64,000 nucleotides of DNA, taken from positions 1 through 64,000 of the forward strand of contig NZ_JADGEW010000021.1 of the NCBI RefSeq assembly GCF_016744155.1. Reading direction: 5' to 3'. The stretch's first letter is position 1. Every line of letters starts with the position of its first letter. Positions 16,885 to 26,816 of this stretch are shown here, one piece after another. This DNA is from Amphritea sp. (GTDB lineage Bacteria > Pseudomonadota > Gammaproteobacteria > Pseudomonadales > Balneatricaceae). A program made the position numbers and the translations under genes. The notes below the pieces were generated by a model. The model worked only from the letters and a program-made list of their open reading frames with translations, had not been told where the DNA came from and searched no databases.

Positions 16885-18947
16885 TATTGAGTCAGTGTTG
16901 TCGCCGAGTTAGTTTGGATGAAGTTTCTTAAGCGCTCTGCTTGTTGTGCGCTGGTTGAGTCCTTCAGTGCGATACGAAAGGCTGTTTGGCCCTCGAGAAT
17001 GTGGGAGGGTTGGCCTGCTAATGTGCGGTAGATCGCGTGATAGGCCATGACGCTCATGACGTATTTACGGGTTTCTTTAAACGGGATCATTTCAATCCAG
17101 ATATCAGTGGGGAGTTCTCCGCGCTGCTTAAGCCACTTTTTCACCCGATGGGGGCCTGCATTGTAAGCTGCTGTCGCGAGTACCTGGTTACCCTTAAATT
17201 TTTTCTGCATTTCAGCAAGGTAAGCGACGCCCAGATTGATATTGGTTTCAGGTTGGTAAAGGTCTGCAACTCCTTTATAACTAATATCGTTTCGCTTAGC
17301 CGTTGATTGTGCTGTTTTCGGCATGAGTTGCATCAAGCCTCTGGCGCCTACGCGGGATCGGGCATAGGGCTGGTAAGCGCTTTCCTGACGGGCAACAGCC
17401 CTAGCCCAGTTCGTGTCAATTTTATAATCGCCTGCAAGCTTGTCGAATATATCAGAATAGGGCATTGGAAAACGTAAGCTGATATCGTCCCAGAATTTGG
17501 CTTTAGCAATCCCGGCAATAGCCAAATTATGCCAGCCCCAGCGATGCACTACTGTTGCTGCTGTTCTTAGCTGGGCTTTGTCAAAGCCACGGGTTAGCTG
17601 GTTCCATTCACGGCGGGCAAGATACAGGCTATTCAGCTGATAGAGTTCATGCATTCGACGCATAGCCGGCGAGGTGGCTAATTCTTGCAGTGAAAGTTCA
17701 GTTACCTTGTCTTGCTGAGGGTTCAAGCGAAAACGGCTTTGTAAAGTGCGCGAGGCGAGTAAGCCATAGTAACTACGTTGGTTGCTTAGCTTCACGAAGG
17801 CATCAGAATAGACTGGCTTCAGCCCTTTAATATGACTGGCAGAGATTGTTTTCCAATAGGTCCATCGTTCCTGCAATTGAGATTCAGGAGTGAGCTCATC
17901 AATGAGTTGGTGAACTTTCTGCCAGTTTTGTTTGGTCAGTGCCAGCTTGAAACGTAGGTTATGGATCTCTTCATCGGCAAAAATATTTAACTCACCCAGT
18001 AATTGGTCTGTTGTCTCATCGGCTCTGTAGCTTAAGCGACGAGCTATGTCTCGATTAAGCTTTTGTTGCTCTTCGAAATTGAAAGATAGCTTTGTACGTT
18101 GCTTAATCCAGATCTGCGCAGCCGAAAGAGGATTCTTCTTTGAAAGTTTATTTAATCCGTAGAGGTAGGTCTTCCTGCTAGCAATAGTATCGCCCGGTAA
18201 AAATTTTGGATTTATAACCAGGGAGGGGTCTTTTGATACCTGAAACAAACGTTCCGTCGTTTGCTGTTGTTTTGAATTTAAAAATCGATTTAGGTAGCGT
18301 GCCAGTGCGATGTTGTCATTTCCTACCGATTTCCAGAAACGTTGGAAAGCAAGTTCGCTACTAGGCCCCGATGACTGGGTTATCCAGTAATTGAATACCT
18401 CATCACAAGCCTTAGAAATTGAGTGTCCGGTATTCCATAGGGCGCCTATATTCTTCATAGCAGACTTGGGTTGTGCTGTTTTCAAAAGTGAGTTGCGGTA
18501 GTGGCATTGATATAACTCTCTCTTTATAGGGGTGGACTTATAGGCAGTGACATACTGCTTCCAGCGTTTTTGTGATGCTAGAAAGCGGAGCCATTTCTGT
18601 TGAAGAATATATGTGGGAGGAAGTTCGTTGTACTGTTCGGTATATCGGTCTATATGGTGCTGAGTAACCTTGTCGAAGTTATGTTCGAGCTCCTGCTGTA
18701 CCAAATAAGGATAGAGTGGGTAGGCGGTGAGCTTAGCTTTCAGTTGAAAATATTTATCATCTTCATCCGCTTTAAGTGCCTCAGAAGCCTGGCTATAGAG
18801 CTTGCGAGAGTCCTCGATCGAAATGGCTGCGGCAATGTTTGGCAGCAAACTGCACAGAATCAGGCAGCAGATCAAGTGGGTAAGGCTGAAAAGCTTTGGG
18901 GTATAGGGCATGTGCATCATTTTTGTAGTCACCGATATGCTCATCAT
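16884..18947 (-). CDS. slt: soluble lytic murein transglycosylase
   Basis: Periplasmic exolytic transglycosylase that cleaves peptidoglycan with 1,6-anhydro product formation. A signal peptide ends near IAAA-ISIED, a long helical superhelix occupies roughly residues 45-510, and the C-terminal SLT domain has ARQESAY (catalytic Glu), ARGLMQLMP and AYNAGPHRV. The 687-residue length fits Slt70. The start is uncertain: in-frame ATGs follow at codons 10, 11 and 13, and a GGTGA lies 8 nt before codon 10 (18920). It is followed by tatD in a coupled pair. Confidence 0.93.
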   Translation of the reverse strand: MMSISVTTKMMHMPYTPKLFSLTHLICCLILCSLLPNIAAAISIEDSRKLYSQASEALKADEDDKYFQLKAKLTAYPLYPYLVQQELEHNFDKVTQHHIDRYTEQYNELPPTYILQQKWLRFLASQKRWKQYVTAYKSTPIKRELYQCHYRNSLLKTAQPKSAMKNIGALWNTGHSISKACDEVFNYWITQSSGPSSELAFQRFWKSVGNDNIALARYLNRFLNSKQQQTTERLFQVSKDPSLVINPKFLPGDTIASRKTYLYGLNKLSKKNPLSAAQIWIKQRTKLSFNFEEQQKLNRDIARRLSYRADETTDQLLGELNIFADEEIHNLRFKLALTKQNWQKVHQLIDELTPESQLQERWTYWKTISASHIKGLKPVYSDAFVKLSNQRSYYGLLASRTLQSRFRLNPQQDKVTELSLQELATSPAMRRMHELYQLNSLYLARREWNQLTRGFDKAQLRTAATVVHRWGWHNLAIAGIAKAKFWDDISLRFPMPYSDIFDKLAGDYKIDTNWARAVARQESAYQPYARSRVGARGLMQLMPKTAQSTAKRNDISYKGVADLYQPETNINLGVAYLAEMQKKFKGNQVLATAAYNAGPHRVKKWLKQRGELPTDIWIEMIPFKETRKYVMSVMAYHAIYRTLAGQPSHILEGQTAFRIALKDSTSAQQAERLRNFIQTNSATTLTQ

Positions 18948-19112
18948 AGCGGCAAAGCGATGACAAACTCGAGAAAAATATCTACCGAATGGGTGAATTA
19001 TTTTATGCTTAATAATTTCAATTTGATTAGAAAAAAATATTTGTAATGAGTAACACGCCTGAGTGCATTTTTTCTGTAGAATATGCGGCCAACGTTTTTG
19101 GTGGATTTAAGC

Positions 19113-20987
19113 ATGGCTCTGATCAGACTTGATAAAGTCTCTGTCGCATTTGGCGATAAACAACTACTCGACCATATCGACTTTCAACTTGAAAAGGGTG
19201 AACGGGTTGCATTGGTTGGTATAAACGGTGCAGGTAAGTCGACTCTGCTGAAAGTTATAGCCGGCCACCAGGCAACTGATGATGGTGAGCTGTGGCAGGA
19301 TGGCGGAGCCCGTATTGCGGAACTATCGCAGATGTTACCTGTTGCTGATGACCGGAAAGTAAGAGATGTTGTTGCCTCGGGGTGCGCTGAGACAATGGAG
19401 CTACTTACCCGTTATGAAGCTCTGGCTGTGAATCACACAGATTCAGATATGGCTGAGATGGAACACCTGCTACATGAGATAGATTTGGCAGACGGTTGGC
19501 ATCTGCAACAAAAAATTCAACAAGTGCTTGAGCGGTTGGAGCTGGATGGAGACAAACTAATGTCTTCTCTATCCGGTGGCTGGCGTCGCAGAGCCGCACT
19601 GGGTGCCGCTCTGGTTCAGGAACCAGATATTCTGCTATTAGATGAGCCAACAAACCATCTGGATATCGAAACCATCGAATGGCTCGAAAAACAGATCATG
19701 GAGTTTCGGGGGGGAGTTCTGTTTATCTCCCACGACAGATCTCTGGTGGAACGGTTAGCCACCCGGATAATCGAGTTAGATCGAGGGCATCTGACCTCGT
19801 TTCCAGGAAGCTATGCTACCTACCTCGAACAGAAGGCAAAACTGCTGGAAGAGGAGGAGCGTAATAACGCCCTGTTTGACAAGCGTCTTGCCGAAGAAGA
19901 GCGCTGGATACGTCAGGGCATAAAGGCTCGTCGAACCCGTAATGAAGGCCGTGTTCGTGCACTTAAAGATTTGCGTGTAGAGCGTTCACAGCGACGCGAG
20001 AAGCAGGGCAAAGCTAAATTTCAGATGGATAAGGTTGATCGTTCTGGAAAGCTTGTTATCGAACTGGAAAATGTTAGTCAGGCCTACAATGGCGTGCCGG
20101 TTATTAGCGACCTGACGCTTTCTGTTCAGCGGGGAGATCGCATCGGCTTGATTGGTCCGAATGGCATCGGTAAAAGTACCTTGTTGCGAATTTTGCTGGG
20201 ACAGCTTGTGCCTGATGAGGGGGAAGTTAAGCTTGGTACAAGCTTGAATGTCGCTTATTTTGATCAGTTGCGGGGCAAGCTCGATCCTGAGAAAACCATT
20301 ATCGATAACATTTCTGAGGGCCGGGAAAGTATCACTATTAATGGTAAGTCACGGCATATCATCAGTTATCTGAGTGATTTCCTGTTCTCACCAGAAAGAG
20401 CGCGCACTCCAGTAAAAGCGCTTTCAGGTGGTGAGTGTAACCGGGTTATGTTGGCTAAACTCTTTAGTCAGCCATCCAATTTGCTGGTTCTTGATGAGCC
20501 CACCAATGATCTTGATATTGAAACTCTGGAGCTGCTGGAAGAGATTTTACTCGAGTTTAAAGGGACTTTGTTGTTGGTCAGTCACGACCGGGCGTTCCTG
20601 GATAATGTTGTGACCTCAACGGTCGTATTTGAAGGGAATGGCAGAATACAAGAGTACGTTGGTGGTTATGAAGATTGGTTGAGACAGCGCCCGGAACCGG
20701 GGGCTGAAGTTCTGATTAAGCCGGTCGAAAAAACTGTTGAAGCGGCAAAGATTGAGCCTCCTAAGAAGAAACTTAGTTATAAGCTTCAACGGGAGTTAGA
20801 TATGTTGCCGGGCCAGCTAGAGCAAGCAGAATCTGATTTGGAGCAACTGCAACTGGAAACCGGAGCTGCTGATTTTTATACCGGTAACCAGGAGCATGTG
20901 AGTTCTAAACTGGCCGATTTGCAGGAAAAAGAGACTTTGCTCGAACAGCTGATGGAACGTTGGGTCGAGTTGGAAGGGATGCAGTAA
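19113..20987 (+). CDS. uup: ABC-F family ATPase Uup
   Basis: Cytosolic tandem-ATPase protein of the ABC-F type with no membrane domain; Uup is linked to transposon excision, DNA branch migration and ribosome function. Cassette 1 has GINGAGKST, LSGGWRRRAALG and LLLDEPTNHLD; cassette 2 has GPNGIGKST, LSGGECNRVMLA and LVLDEPTNDLD. The linker is basic. The C-terminal region (about 530-624) is the coiled-coil DNA-binding domain that distinguishes Uup. I chose the ATG at 19113 (MALIRLDKVSVAFGD) over the upstream frame opening. Confidence 0.93.
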   Translation: MALIRLDKVSVAFGDKQLLDHIDFQLEKGERVALVGINGAGKSTLLKVIAGHQATDDGELWQDGGARIAELSQMLPVADDRKVRDVVASGCAETMELLTRYEALAVNHTDSDMAEMEHLLHEIDLADGWHLQQKIQQVLERLELDGDKLMSSLSGGWRRRAALGAALVQEPDILLLDEPTNHLDIETIEWLEKQIMEFRGGVLFISHDRSLVERLATRIIELDRGHLTSFPGSYATYLEQKAKLLEEEERNNALFDKRLAEEERWIRQGIKARRTRNEGRVRALKDLRVERSQRREKQGKAKFQMDKVDRSGKLVIELENVSQAYNGVPVISDLTLSVQRGDRIGLIGPNGIGKSTLLRILLGQLVPDEGEVKLGTSLNVAYFDQLRGKLDPEKTIIDNISEGRESITINGKSRHIISYLSDFLFSPERARTPVKALSGGECNRVMLAKLFSQPSNLLVLDEPTNDLDIETLELLEEILLEFKGTLLLVSHDRAFLDNVVTSTVVFEGNGRIQEYVGGYEDWLRQRPEPGAEVLIKPVEKTVEAAKIEPPKKKLSYKLQRELDMLPGQLEQAESDLEQLQLETGAADFYTGNQEHVSSKLADLQEKETLLEQLMERWVELEGMQ

Positions 20988-21014
20988 AGAGTAGAGGTTA
21001 TCCTCTACTCTTTA
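20985..21014. terminator. Shared hairpin at the uup / universal stress convergent end
   Basis: A perfect 13-bp stem (TAAAGAGTAGAGG with CCTCTACTCTTTA) and a 4-nt loop. It contains the uup TAA and overlaps the stop codon of the opposing stress gene. The T tract is weak on both sides, so it may be a bidirectional terminator or an mRNA 3'-end stabiliser. Confidence 0.65.
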
Positions 21015-21445
21015 GCGTTTACTCGTATCGCCAGTACATCGCATTTAGCGCCATGTAATATGCCGTTAGCGGTTGACCCTAATAGTAATGCGAGTCCATG
21101 GCGTCCGTGGCTGCCGACAATGATCAGATCGCATCGGTTTTCGTCTGCAATTCTGTGAACCTCGGTTTCAGTGTGTCCTGAAACAACATGACACTCTTTT
21201 ACCGGGTATTCGAGCTGTTTACGGTAGCTTGCCATTTTACTTTGTGCGTGTTCATCAAGCTGTGTCTGAATGGCGGTGAGGTCCATTGGGACATCGCCTC
21301 CATAGGCGAAGCTAAGCGGTTCAATTACATGGATCATTGAAAGTTCAGCTTCAGTGCTTTGGGCCAAAAGTTTTACTTTGTCTATCAGTTGGTCAGAGTC
21401 TTCTGACAGATCGATAGCCAAGAGTATGTGTTTGTATAGTGACAT
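21005..21445 (-). CDS. universal stress protein (UspA family)
   Basis: Single Usp domain of 146 aa. It starts with HILLAIDLSEDSDQLIDK and carries the ATP-binding signature GSHGRHGLALLLGSTANGIL (G-2x-G-9x-G-S/T) near residues 111-130, so it is probably of the nucleotide-binding class. AGGAG lies upstream of the ATG. The promoter region contains two overlapping palindromes at 21490-21512. Its specific stress role is not deducible. Confidence 0.92.
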   Translation of the reverse strand: MSLYKHILLAIDLSEDSDQLIDKVKLLAQSTEAELSMIHVIEPLSFAYGGDVPMDLTAIQTQLDEHAQSKMASYRKQLEYPVKECHVVSGHTETEVHRIADENRCDLIIVGSHGRHGLALLLGSTANGILHGAKCDVLAIRVNAKE

Positions 21446-21489
21446 AGGTTTTTCTCCTGTTGCTCTCTATCTTTGAGAGTAGCATAGAG

Positions 21490-21512
21490 TTTCCATACTT
21501 TATGGAAAGTAT
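21490..21512. promoter_or_regulatory. Overlapping palindromes upstream of the stress-protein gene
   Basis: TTTCCATA-CTT-TATGGAAA (21490-21508) overlaps ATACTTT-ATGG-AAAGTAT (21495-21512). The two stems are mutually exclusive. They lie 45-67 bp upstream of the usp start, where an operator would be expected; the regulator is unknown. Confidence 0.4.
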
Positions 21513-21566
21513 AGCGTTTCCGGTTTGAAATCTGACCGGGATCAACTAGTTAGCGGAGCGTGAAAA

Positions 21567-22073
21567 ATGGAATGGGCAATTATTGTTCTGATTATGATGT
21601 CACTGCTGGGGTCGATGATGTGGGTGATGCCCAGTCCCCGACAGCGCTTTCTGGCTAAGTTACGGCTGGAGGCTTCTCGTCAGGGCTTTCATGTTCAGAT
21701 CGTTCGTGTGACGCCTCCCAGAGCGGCAGGACAAGTGGCGCCAGAAGTGTTATCTGCTACCGCCTACCGGTTGCCTCGATTCAACCTGCAGAAAAGTGAA
21801 AGAGAGGGCTTCATAGAATGGCAGGTGTTTCGTCAGACGGCCATTGCCGATACAGGATTACCCGAAGGCTGGTGTTGGGGGATTGGCGAGCGCTGCCTGA
21901 GTGAAGCTCAGCTAGAGTCAATAAATGAATTGATCAAAAAGCTTCCTGACGGTGTGTCTTCGATAGAGTCAACACCGGTTCACTTGTCTCTCTACTGGGA
22001 TGAGAGAGGGGATGAAAACTCACTGGAGATGTTGCAACAATTGATGCAGCCGTTCATGGAACAGAAATTTTAA
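21567..22073 (+). CDS. hypothetical membrane-anchored protein
   Basis: A 168-residue protein with one N-terminal membrane helix (about 3-21: WAIIVLIMMSLLGSMMWVM) followed by a soluble, mixed alpha/beta region with several Trp residues (GWCWGIGERCL). I do not recognise a family. A GGAG lies upstream of the ATG. It is followed 13 bp later by a DUF1653 gene, so the two are likely cotranscribed. Confidence 0.75.
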   Translation: MEWAIIVLIMMSLLGSMMWVMPSPRQRFLAKLRLEASRQGFHVQIVRVTPPRAAGQVAPEVLSATAYRLPRFNLQKSEREGFIEWQVFRQTAIADTGLPEGWCWGIGERCLSEAQLESINELIKKLPDGVSSIESTPVHLSLYWDERGDENSLEMLQQLMQPFMEQKF

Positions 22074-22086
22074 AACGGGGGTTAAC

Positions 22087-22305
22087 ATGGAGCTGAAAAC
22101 AGGCTTATATAAACATTATAAAGGCTCAGAATACCAAGTGCTTCACCTCGCAAGGCACTCAGAAACTGAGGAGTGGCTGGTAGTGTATAAGCAATGTTAT
22201 GGAGATGAAGCTGTTTGGGTACGGCCTATGGGTATGTTCGCCGAACGGGTAACCATCAGTGATGGTAGCAGGGTTCCTCGTTTCGATCTGATCAAAGCGG
22301 ACTGA
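22087..22305 (+). CDS. DUF1653 family protein
   Basis: A 72-residue cytosolic protein that is almost entirely one DUF1653 domain: GLYKHYKGSEYQVLHLARHS, then EEWLVVYKQCYG and a conserved WVRPMGMFAE. The domain is common in bacteria and its function is unknown. A run of Gs just before the ATG could serve as ribosome binding site. It converges on the next gene with only 6 bp between stops. Confidence 0.85.
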   Translation: MELKTGLYKHYKGSEYQVLHLARHSETEEWLVVYKQCYGDEAVWVRPMGMFAERVTISDGSRVPRFDLIKAD

Positions 22306-22311
22306 GCTCTG

Positions 22312-23037
22312 CTATTCCTCGTTGGCTTTCTCTTTTTTAAGTTCTTCCAGCGACGCAGCAAGGTTGCCTGCTGCCATTGCACTGCTGGGACGAGCTTTGT
22401 TGAGTAGTTCTCTTATTTTATCAACATAATCTTGTTTCTGTTTTTGCGGCACGCTGGTCCGTGCGATGATCGCTTTTGCGTGTTTGTAGTGAGACATTGC
22501 GACTAGTTTGTCGTCACGATCCAGGTAGTAATCCCCTTGTTCAATATGGGCATCAGCAAAAACGCAGACGTGAAGCCAGTAGAGGTCTTGCTGGAACTGC
22601 TTAGCTCTTGCAATATTGAGCTTTCCCTTCTTGGCCATCTCGATGCAGAGTTTTTCTGCATGTTGGATGTGGATCTGGGCCCGTTTCAGCGCCCGATCAT
22701 TGGAAAAGCTTCCAGAGACCGGGCTTGTACGGTCCGCTCCCTCTTTTTGTGCGCTAATTTCCTGCAACAGGTCGGAGCCCGGAGCAAGCAGGGCTATCTC
22801 TTCGATCATGCCGATGATATAGCTGCTGAGTGCGTCGGTAATCTCATGGCGGCAATTGGCTTCTCGGAGCACAGCCAGCGTCGTCAGCGCGTCGTCAGAC
22901 TGTTTGCGTAGCTCTTTCAAACGCTTGCCACGATATTCCTGTTGCTGCTCTCTGGTTGAAATAAAATAGTTCACCAGTAGTGCGATAAAGCCCACAGCAA
23001 TTAAAGAAAAAAGAAAAATCAGGTTGTCTTGCAACAT
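22312..23037 (-). CDS. hypothetical membrane-anchored helical protein
   Basis: A 241-residue protein with a single N-terminal membrane helix (about 6-26), a charged coiled-coil-like segment (STREQQQEYRGKRLKELRKQ) and a long helical body. A WLHVCVFADAHIEQGDYYL stretch with the spacing of a tetratricopeptide-like hairpin lies near residues 153-172. No family recognised. It lies between the DUF1653 gene and topA, in the opposite direction to both. Confidence 0.7.
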   Translation of the reverse strand: MLQDNLIFLFSLIAVGFIALLVNYFISTREQQQEYRGKRLKELRKQSDDALTTLAVLREANCRHEITDALSSYIIGMIEEIALLAPGSDLLQEISAQKEGADRTSPVSGSFSNDRALKRAQIHIQHAEKLCIEMAKKGKLNIARAKQFQQDLYWLHVCVFADAHIEQGDYYLDRDDKLVAMSHYKHAKAIIARTSVPQKQKQDYVDKIRELLNKARPSSAMAAGNLAASLEELKKEKANEE

Positions 23038-23239
23038 ATTCTCAGGTAGTTGTAATTAAAGAGACTAGTAATGGCGGCAGCATACTGCATTTAAGCTACC
23101 AGAAATATACCTTTATTAGCCAATATTCTTAACTGGTCAGCGTGTTTTTTTTCAGTAGAAACTTGACCCGGCTTGTCTGAGCCCTTATATATGCACGCTG
23201 TTTTGTATTGCTACCTCGTCCTTTAAGGATTTTATTTAT

Positions 23240-25897
23240 ATGGGCAAATCCCTAGTTATTGTAGAGTCACCTGCTAAAGCGAAGACCATAAACAAGTATT
23301 TAGGTAATCAGTTTGTGGTTAAATCAAGTGTGGGACACATTCGTGATCTTCCCACCAGTGGCTCTGGCAATGCAACCGCATCCGACCCTAAAGAGCGTGC
23401 TCGACAGGCGGCTATCACCCGTAAATTGGCGCCGGAGGATAAGATTCGGCATAAAGCTGCAAAAGCAAAAACGCAGTTGATAGCGCGAATGGGGGTTGAC
23501 CCAGAGAATGACTGGGATGCCCGCTATGAAATTCTCCCAGGTAAAGAAAAAGTCGTCGATGAGTTAAGGCGGCTGGCCAAAGATGCAGACACTATCTATC
23601 TCGCAACCGATTTGGACCGCGAAGGGGAGGCTATTGCCTGGCACCTGCGGGAAGCTATCGGTGGTGAAGATGATCGTTATCGCCGGGTTGTCTTTAATGA
23701 GATAACCAAGAAAGCGATTCAGGAAGCGTTTGAGAAACCGAGTGAACTCGATATTAATCGGGTTAATGCTCAACAGGCCAGGCGTTTTCTCGATCGGGTT
23801 GTTGGTTACATGGTTTCTCCTCTGTTGTGGGCTAAGGTCGCCCGGGGGCTTTCTGCCGGTCGGGTACAGTCGGTTGCTGTACGTTTACTGGTAGAGCGGG
23901 AAAAAGAGATTCGTAGCTTTATCCCGGAAGAGTTCTGGGAGCTACATGCAGACCTTCTGTCAGGCGATAATGAGTCTTTACGTTTTCAGGTTGATAAGTA
24001 CCAGGATAAAAGTTTTCGGCCGGTAAATGGTGCCGAGACAGAGGGCTATCTTGAGCAGCTAAAACAGCTGGAGTTTAAGATAACTAATCGACAGGACCGG
24101 CCGACAAGTAGTCGTCCATCTGCGCCGTTTATAACTTCGACCCTTCAGCAAGCAGCCAGTACCCGTCTAAGCTTCGGTGTTAAGAAGACGATGATGTTAG
24201 CTCAGCGACTTTACGAAGCGGGTTACATCACATACATGCGAACGGACTCGACTAATCTGAGTTCAGAGGCGGTTGATAACTGCCGTGATTTCATCAGTGA
24301 TAATTATGGTGCTAAGTATCTGCCGGAGAAAGCCAACTCTTACAGTAGCAAAGAGGGCGCTCAGGAGGCTCACGAAGCGATTCGCCCTTCAGATGTCTCC
24401 ATAGAGGCTACCGCCCTTAAAGGCATGGAGCGGGACGCTGAGCGCTTGTATGAGCTGATTCGGCGTCAGTTCGTCGCTTGTCAAATGACACCGGCACTTT
24501 TTACCAGTACCCGGGTGACCATAACGGCAGGTGATTTTGAATTGCGGACAAAAGGACGCATTCTGCGTTTTGATGGTTACACCAAAGTATTCAATAGCCG
24601 CGGGAAAGAAGAAGATATTATTCTTCCGGATGTGCAGAAGGGTGATGTTCTTCAGTTACAGCAACTGGACCCTAAGCAGCATTTTACCAAGCCTGCACCT
24701 CGTTATACCGAAGCGAGCCTGGTTAAGGAGCTGGAGAAAAAAGGAATTGGCCGGCCTTCTACCTATGCGTCGATCATCTCTACAATCCAGGATCGGGGCT
24801 ACGTGGAAGTTCAGAACCGTCGTTTCTATGCGCAGAAAATGGGTGATATTGTCACCGAGCGCCTGGTTGAGAATTTTAATGATCTGATGGATTTCAGCTT
24901 TACCGCGAGAATGGAAGAGTCGCTGGATGATATAGCGACCGGTAGTGCTGACTGGAAAGAGTTGCTGAATCAGTTCTATCAGGGCTTTAGTAATCGTTTG
25001 GAGCAAGCCCAACATCCGGAATCCGGTATGCGTCTTAATGAGCCTACTGAGACCGATATTCCTTGCCCAAGCTGTAATCGTAAAATGATGATTCGTACCG
25101 GTACCACCGGGGTATTCCTCGGGTGTTCTGGTTATGCGTTACCGCCAAAAGAGCGCTGTAAAACCACTATGAACCTGGTCCATGGTGATGAAGTGGTGAG
25201 CGTTGATGGAGATGATGAGGAAGAGTCGCGCATCTTGCGGAATAAGCATCGTTGTACGATCTGTGATACTGCGATGGATAGTTATCTGATCGATGAACAG
25301 CGTAAATTACATATCTGCGGTAATAATCCTGATTGTGCCGGGTTTGAGGTAGAGCAGGGCAGCTTTAAGATCAAGGGCTACGATGGTCCGGTACTGGACT
25401 GTGATAAGTGTGGTGCCGAGATGCAGCTTAAAACGGGCCGGTTTGGCAAGTTCTTTGGTTGTACAAGTGATAGCTGTAAAAATACACGTAAGCTGTTGAG
25501 AAGTGGAGAGGCTGCGCCGCCGAAGATGGATCCTGTGCCGATGCCGGAACTAGAGTGTGAGAAGGTAGAGGACACTTATATTCTACGGGATGGTGCTTCA
25601 GGTCTGTTTCTTGCGGCTAGCCAGTTCCCCCGTAAGCGGGAAACCCGAGCACCAAAAGTGACGGAGTTGTTACCGCACAAGAGTGAGATCGATCCAAAGT
25701 ATAAATTCCTCTTTAGTGCGCCGATAGCCGATGATGAAGGGCTTCCAACAATCATTCGCTATAGTCGTAAAACCAAAGAGCAGTATGTTATGACTGAAGT
25801 TGATGGCAAAGCGACTGGCTGGCGTGCATTTTATACTGGTGGCAGCTGGGTTGTAGAAGCAGCTAAAGCTAAGAAGACAGCGACCAAGAAGAAGTAA
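23240..25897 (+). CDS. topA: DNA topoisomerase I (type IA)
   Basis: Relaxes negative supercoils through a 5'-phosphotyrosine intermediate. The N-terminal Toprim domain starts with [15 protein letters not shown] and contains the acidic DLDREGEA. The active-site Tyr is in [12 protein letters not shown] near residue 330. C-terminal zinc-ribbon repeats are seen as CPSCNRK, CTICDTA, CGNNPDC and CDKCGAE, followed by a basic tail. The 885-aa length is normal. It heads a probable unit with two small genes, the order seen in Pseudomonas. Confidence 0.98.
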   Translation: MGKSLVIVESPAKAKTINKYLGNQFVVKSSVGHIRDLPTSGSGNATASDPKERARQAAITRKLAPEDKIRHKAAKAKTQLIARMGVDPENDWDARYEILPGKEKVVDELRRLAKDADTIYLATDLDREGEAIAWHLREAIGGEDDRYRRVVFNEITKKAIQEAFEKPSELDINRVNAQQARRFLDRVVGYMVSPLLWAKVARGLSAGRVQSVAVRLLVEREKEIRSFIPEEFWELHADLLSGDNESLRFQVDKYQDKSFRPVNGAETEGYLEQLKQLEFKITNRQDRPTSSRPSAPFITSTLQQAASTRLSFGVKKTMMLAQRLYEAGYITYMRTDSTNLSSEAVDNCRDFISDNYGAKYLPEKANSYSSKEGAQEAHEAIRPSDVSIEATALKGMERDAERLYELIRRQFVACQMTPALFTSTRVTITAGDFELRTKGRILRFDGYTKVFNSRGKEEDIILPDVQKGDVLQLQQLDPKQHFTKPAPRYTEASLVKELEKKGIGRPSTYASIISTIQDRGYVEVQNRRFYAQKMGDIVTERLVENFNDLMDFSFTARMEESLDDIATGSADWKELLNQFYQGFSNRLEQAQHPESGMRLNEPTETDIPCPSCNRKMMIRTGTTGVFLGCSGYALPPKERCKTTMNLVHGDEVVSVDGDDEEESRILRNKHRCTICDTAMDSYLIDEQRKLHICGNNPDCAGFEVEQGSFKIKGYDGPVLDCDKCGAEMQLKTGRFGKFFGCTSDSCKNTRKLLRSGEAAPPKMDPVPMPELECEKVEDTYILRDGASGLFLAASQFPRKRETRAPKVTELLPHKSEIDPKYKFLFSAPIADDEGLPTIIRYSRKTKEQYVMTEVDGKATGWRAFYTGGSWVVEAAKAKKTATKKK

Positions 25898-25909
25898 TCG
25901 GAGACACAA

Positions 25910-26434
25910 ATGAGCGGCGTTTATCTTACCCGTACAAATCAGAAGTTAAACTTTACCCGCATCCATCTGGATGCGCTTAAAGCAGCTCAGGAATCAACTG
26001 GATGGAGTAAACATGCTCTGATTGAATCCTATAATGAATCTGTGTTGTTTCATATGGTATCAGCCTATAGCTCATTGCTGCGTGAGATTGCAGAGCAATA
26101 CAGTTTTGATGCTAACCGGATTACTAAGCTGAGTCAGTTGGTTGAGCAGATGGAGCTTCAGGGGCTTGAGGCCCCAGAAGTAACAGAGCTGCAACAGCTT
26201 CATGGTGATTCTGAGAGTTGGTTGCATCACTTACTGGCCGCTTACAAAGGTTGCTGGCGAGCAGAGGATCATCAAGAATCTGCAGGGCAGACTGAAAGTG
26301 TGTCGGAGATACATGTGATGCAGATTAATCCGGATCATGCCGAAGATGGAGACATTATTCGTGAGTATCAGGAATGGTTTGGGCAATTTAAGTCTTTGAT
26401 CGAGCGCCTGCGTGTAGGTATGCAGGAGTGGTAA
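25910..26434 (+). CDS. DUF6586-like conserved protein downstream of topA
   Basis: A 174-residue, mainly helical cytosolic protein (SGVYLTRTNQKLNFTRIHL start). It occupies the place of the conserved small gene after topA in Pseudomonas (DUF6586 type). It has a central acidic, Gln/Leu-rich segment and a Trp-rich end (LLAAYKGCWRAED, QEWFGQF). A GGAGA ribosome binding site precedes the ATG, 12 bp after topA. Function unknown. Confidence 0.8.
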   Translation: MSGVYLTRTNQKLNFTRIHLDALKAAQESTGWSKHALIESYNESVLFHMVSAYSSLLREIAEQYSFDANRITKLSQLVEQMELQGLEAPEVTELQQLHGDSESWLHHLLAAYKGCWRAEDHQESAGQTESVSEIHVMQINPDHAEDGDIIREYQEWFGQFKSLIERLRVGMQEW

Positions 26435-26479
26435 AAGTACGCTAACTAGTACTTACACTTATCTTTTATTGAGATAGTT

Positions 26480-26749
26480 ATGTCAGATATGTTTCTGGAA
26501 ATAATAGAGCTGGAAGATGGTCAGATTGCATTACGCAGAGCTGATTCAGATGATGCGCCTATCATGAAGATCAGCTTTTCCGATGATGTGCGAGCTCAGC
26601 TGGAAGATGAATGCATCGATGTTGCTAAAGTGATGCTGACCGCAGGGATTCACATGATCTCTGATTTGAATGTACAGGCCGCTTCAGCGAGCGCTTTGGA
26701 GAATGATTCTGAGGATGAGGCTGAATCGCAACCCCAAATTATTCATTAG
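26480..26749 (+). CDS. conserved hypothetical protein (topA operon)
   Basis: An 89-residue acidic protein beginning MSDMFLEIIELEDGQIALRR and ending in an Asp/Glu-rich tail. It has no membrane segment. Its position after the DUF6586-like gene and facing sulA matches the Pseudomonas topA-sulA interval. Function unknown. A strong terminator follows. Confidence 0.78.
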   Translation: MSDMFLEIIELEDGQIALRRADSDDAPIMKISFSDDVRAQLEDECIDVAKVMLTAGIHMISDLNVQAASASALENDSEDEAESQPQIIH

Positions 26750-26771
26750 ATGGTTTTTAGCAAGAAGCATC

Positions 26772-26804
26772 AAAAAAAACAGCGCTGATGCGCTGTTTTT
26801 TTTT
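26772..26804. terminator. Bidirectional terminator between the topA unit and sulA
   Basis: Stem AACAGCGC with GCGCTGTT and a TGAT loop. It is flanked by eight As on the left and a run of Ts on the right, giving a T tract on each strand. It lies 23 bp after the plus-strand unit and 13 bp after sulA. Confidence 0.92.
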
Positions 26805-26816
26805 ATGAATTACTTT

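Noticed and set aside
16884-18947. slt-tatD as part of a Tat secretion locus.
   Set aside because: TatD is a DNase not needed for Tat export, and no tatA, tatB or tatC is nearby.
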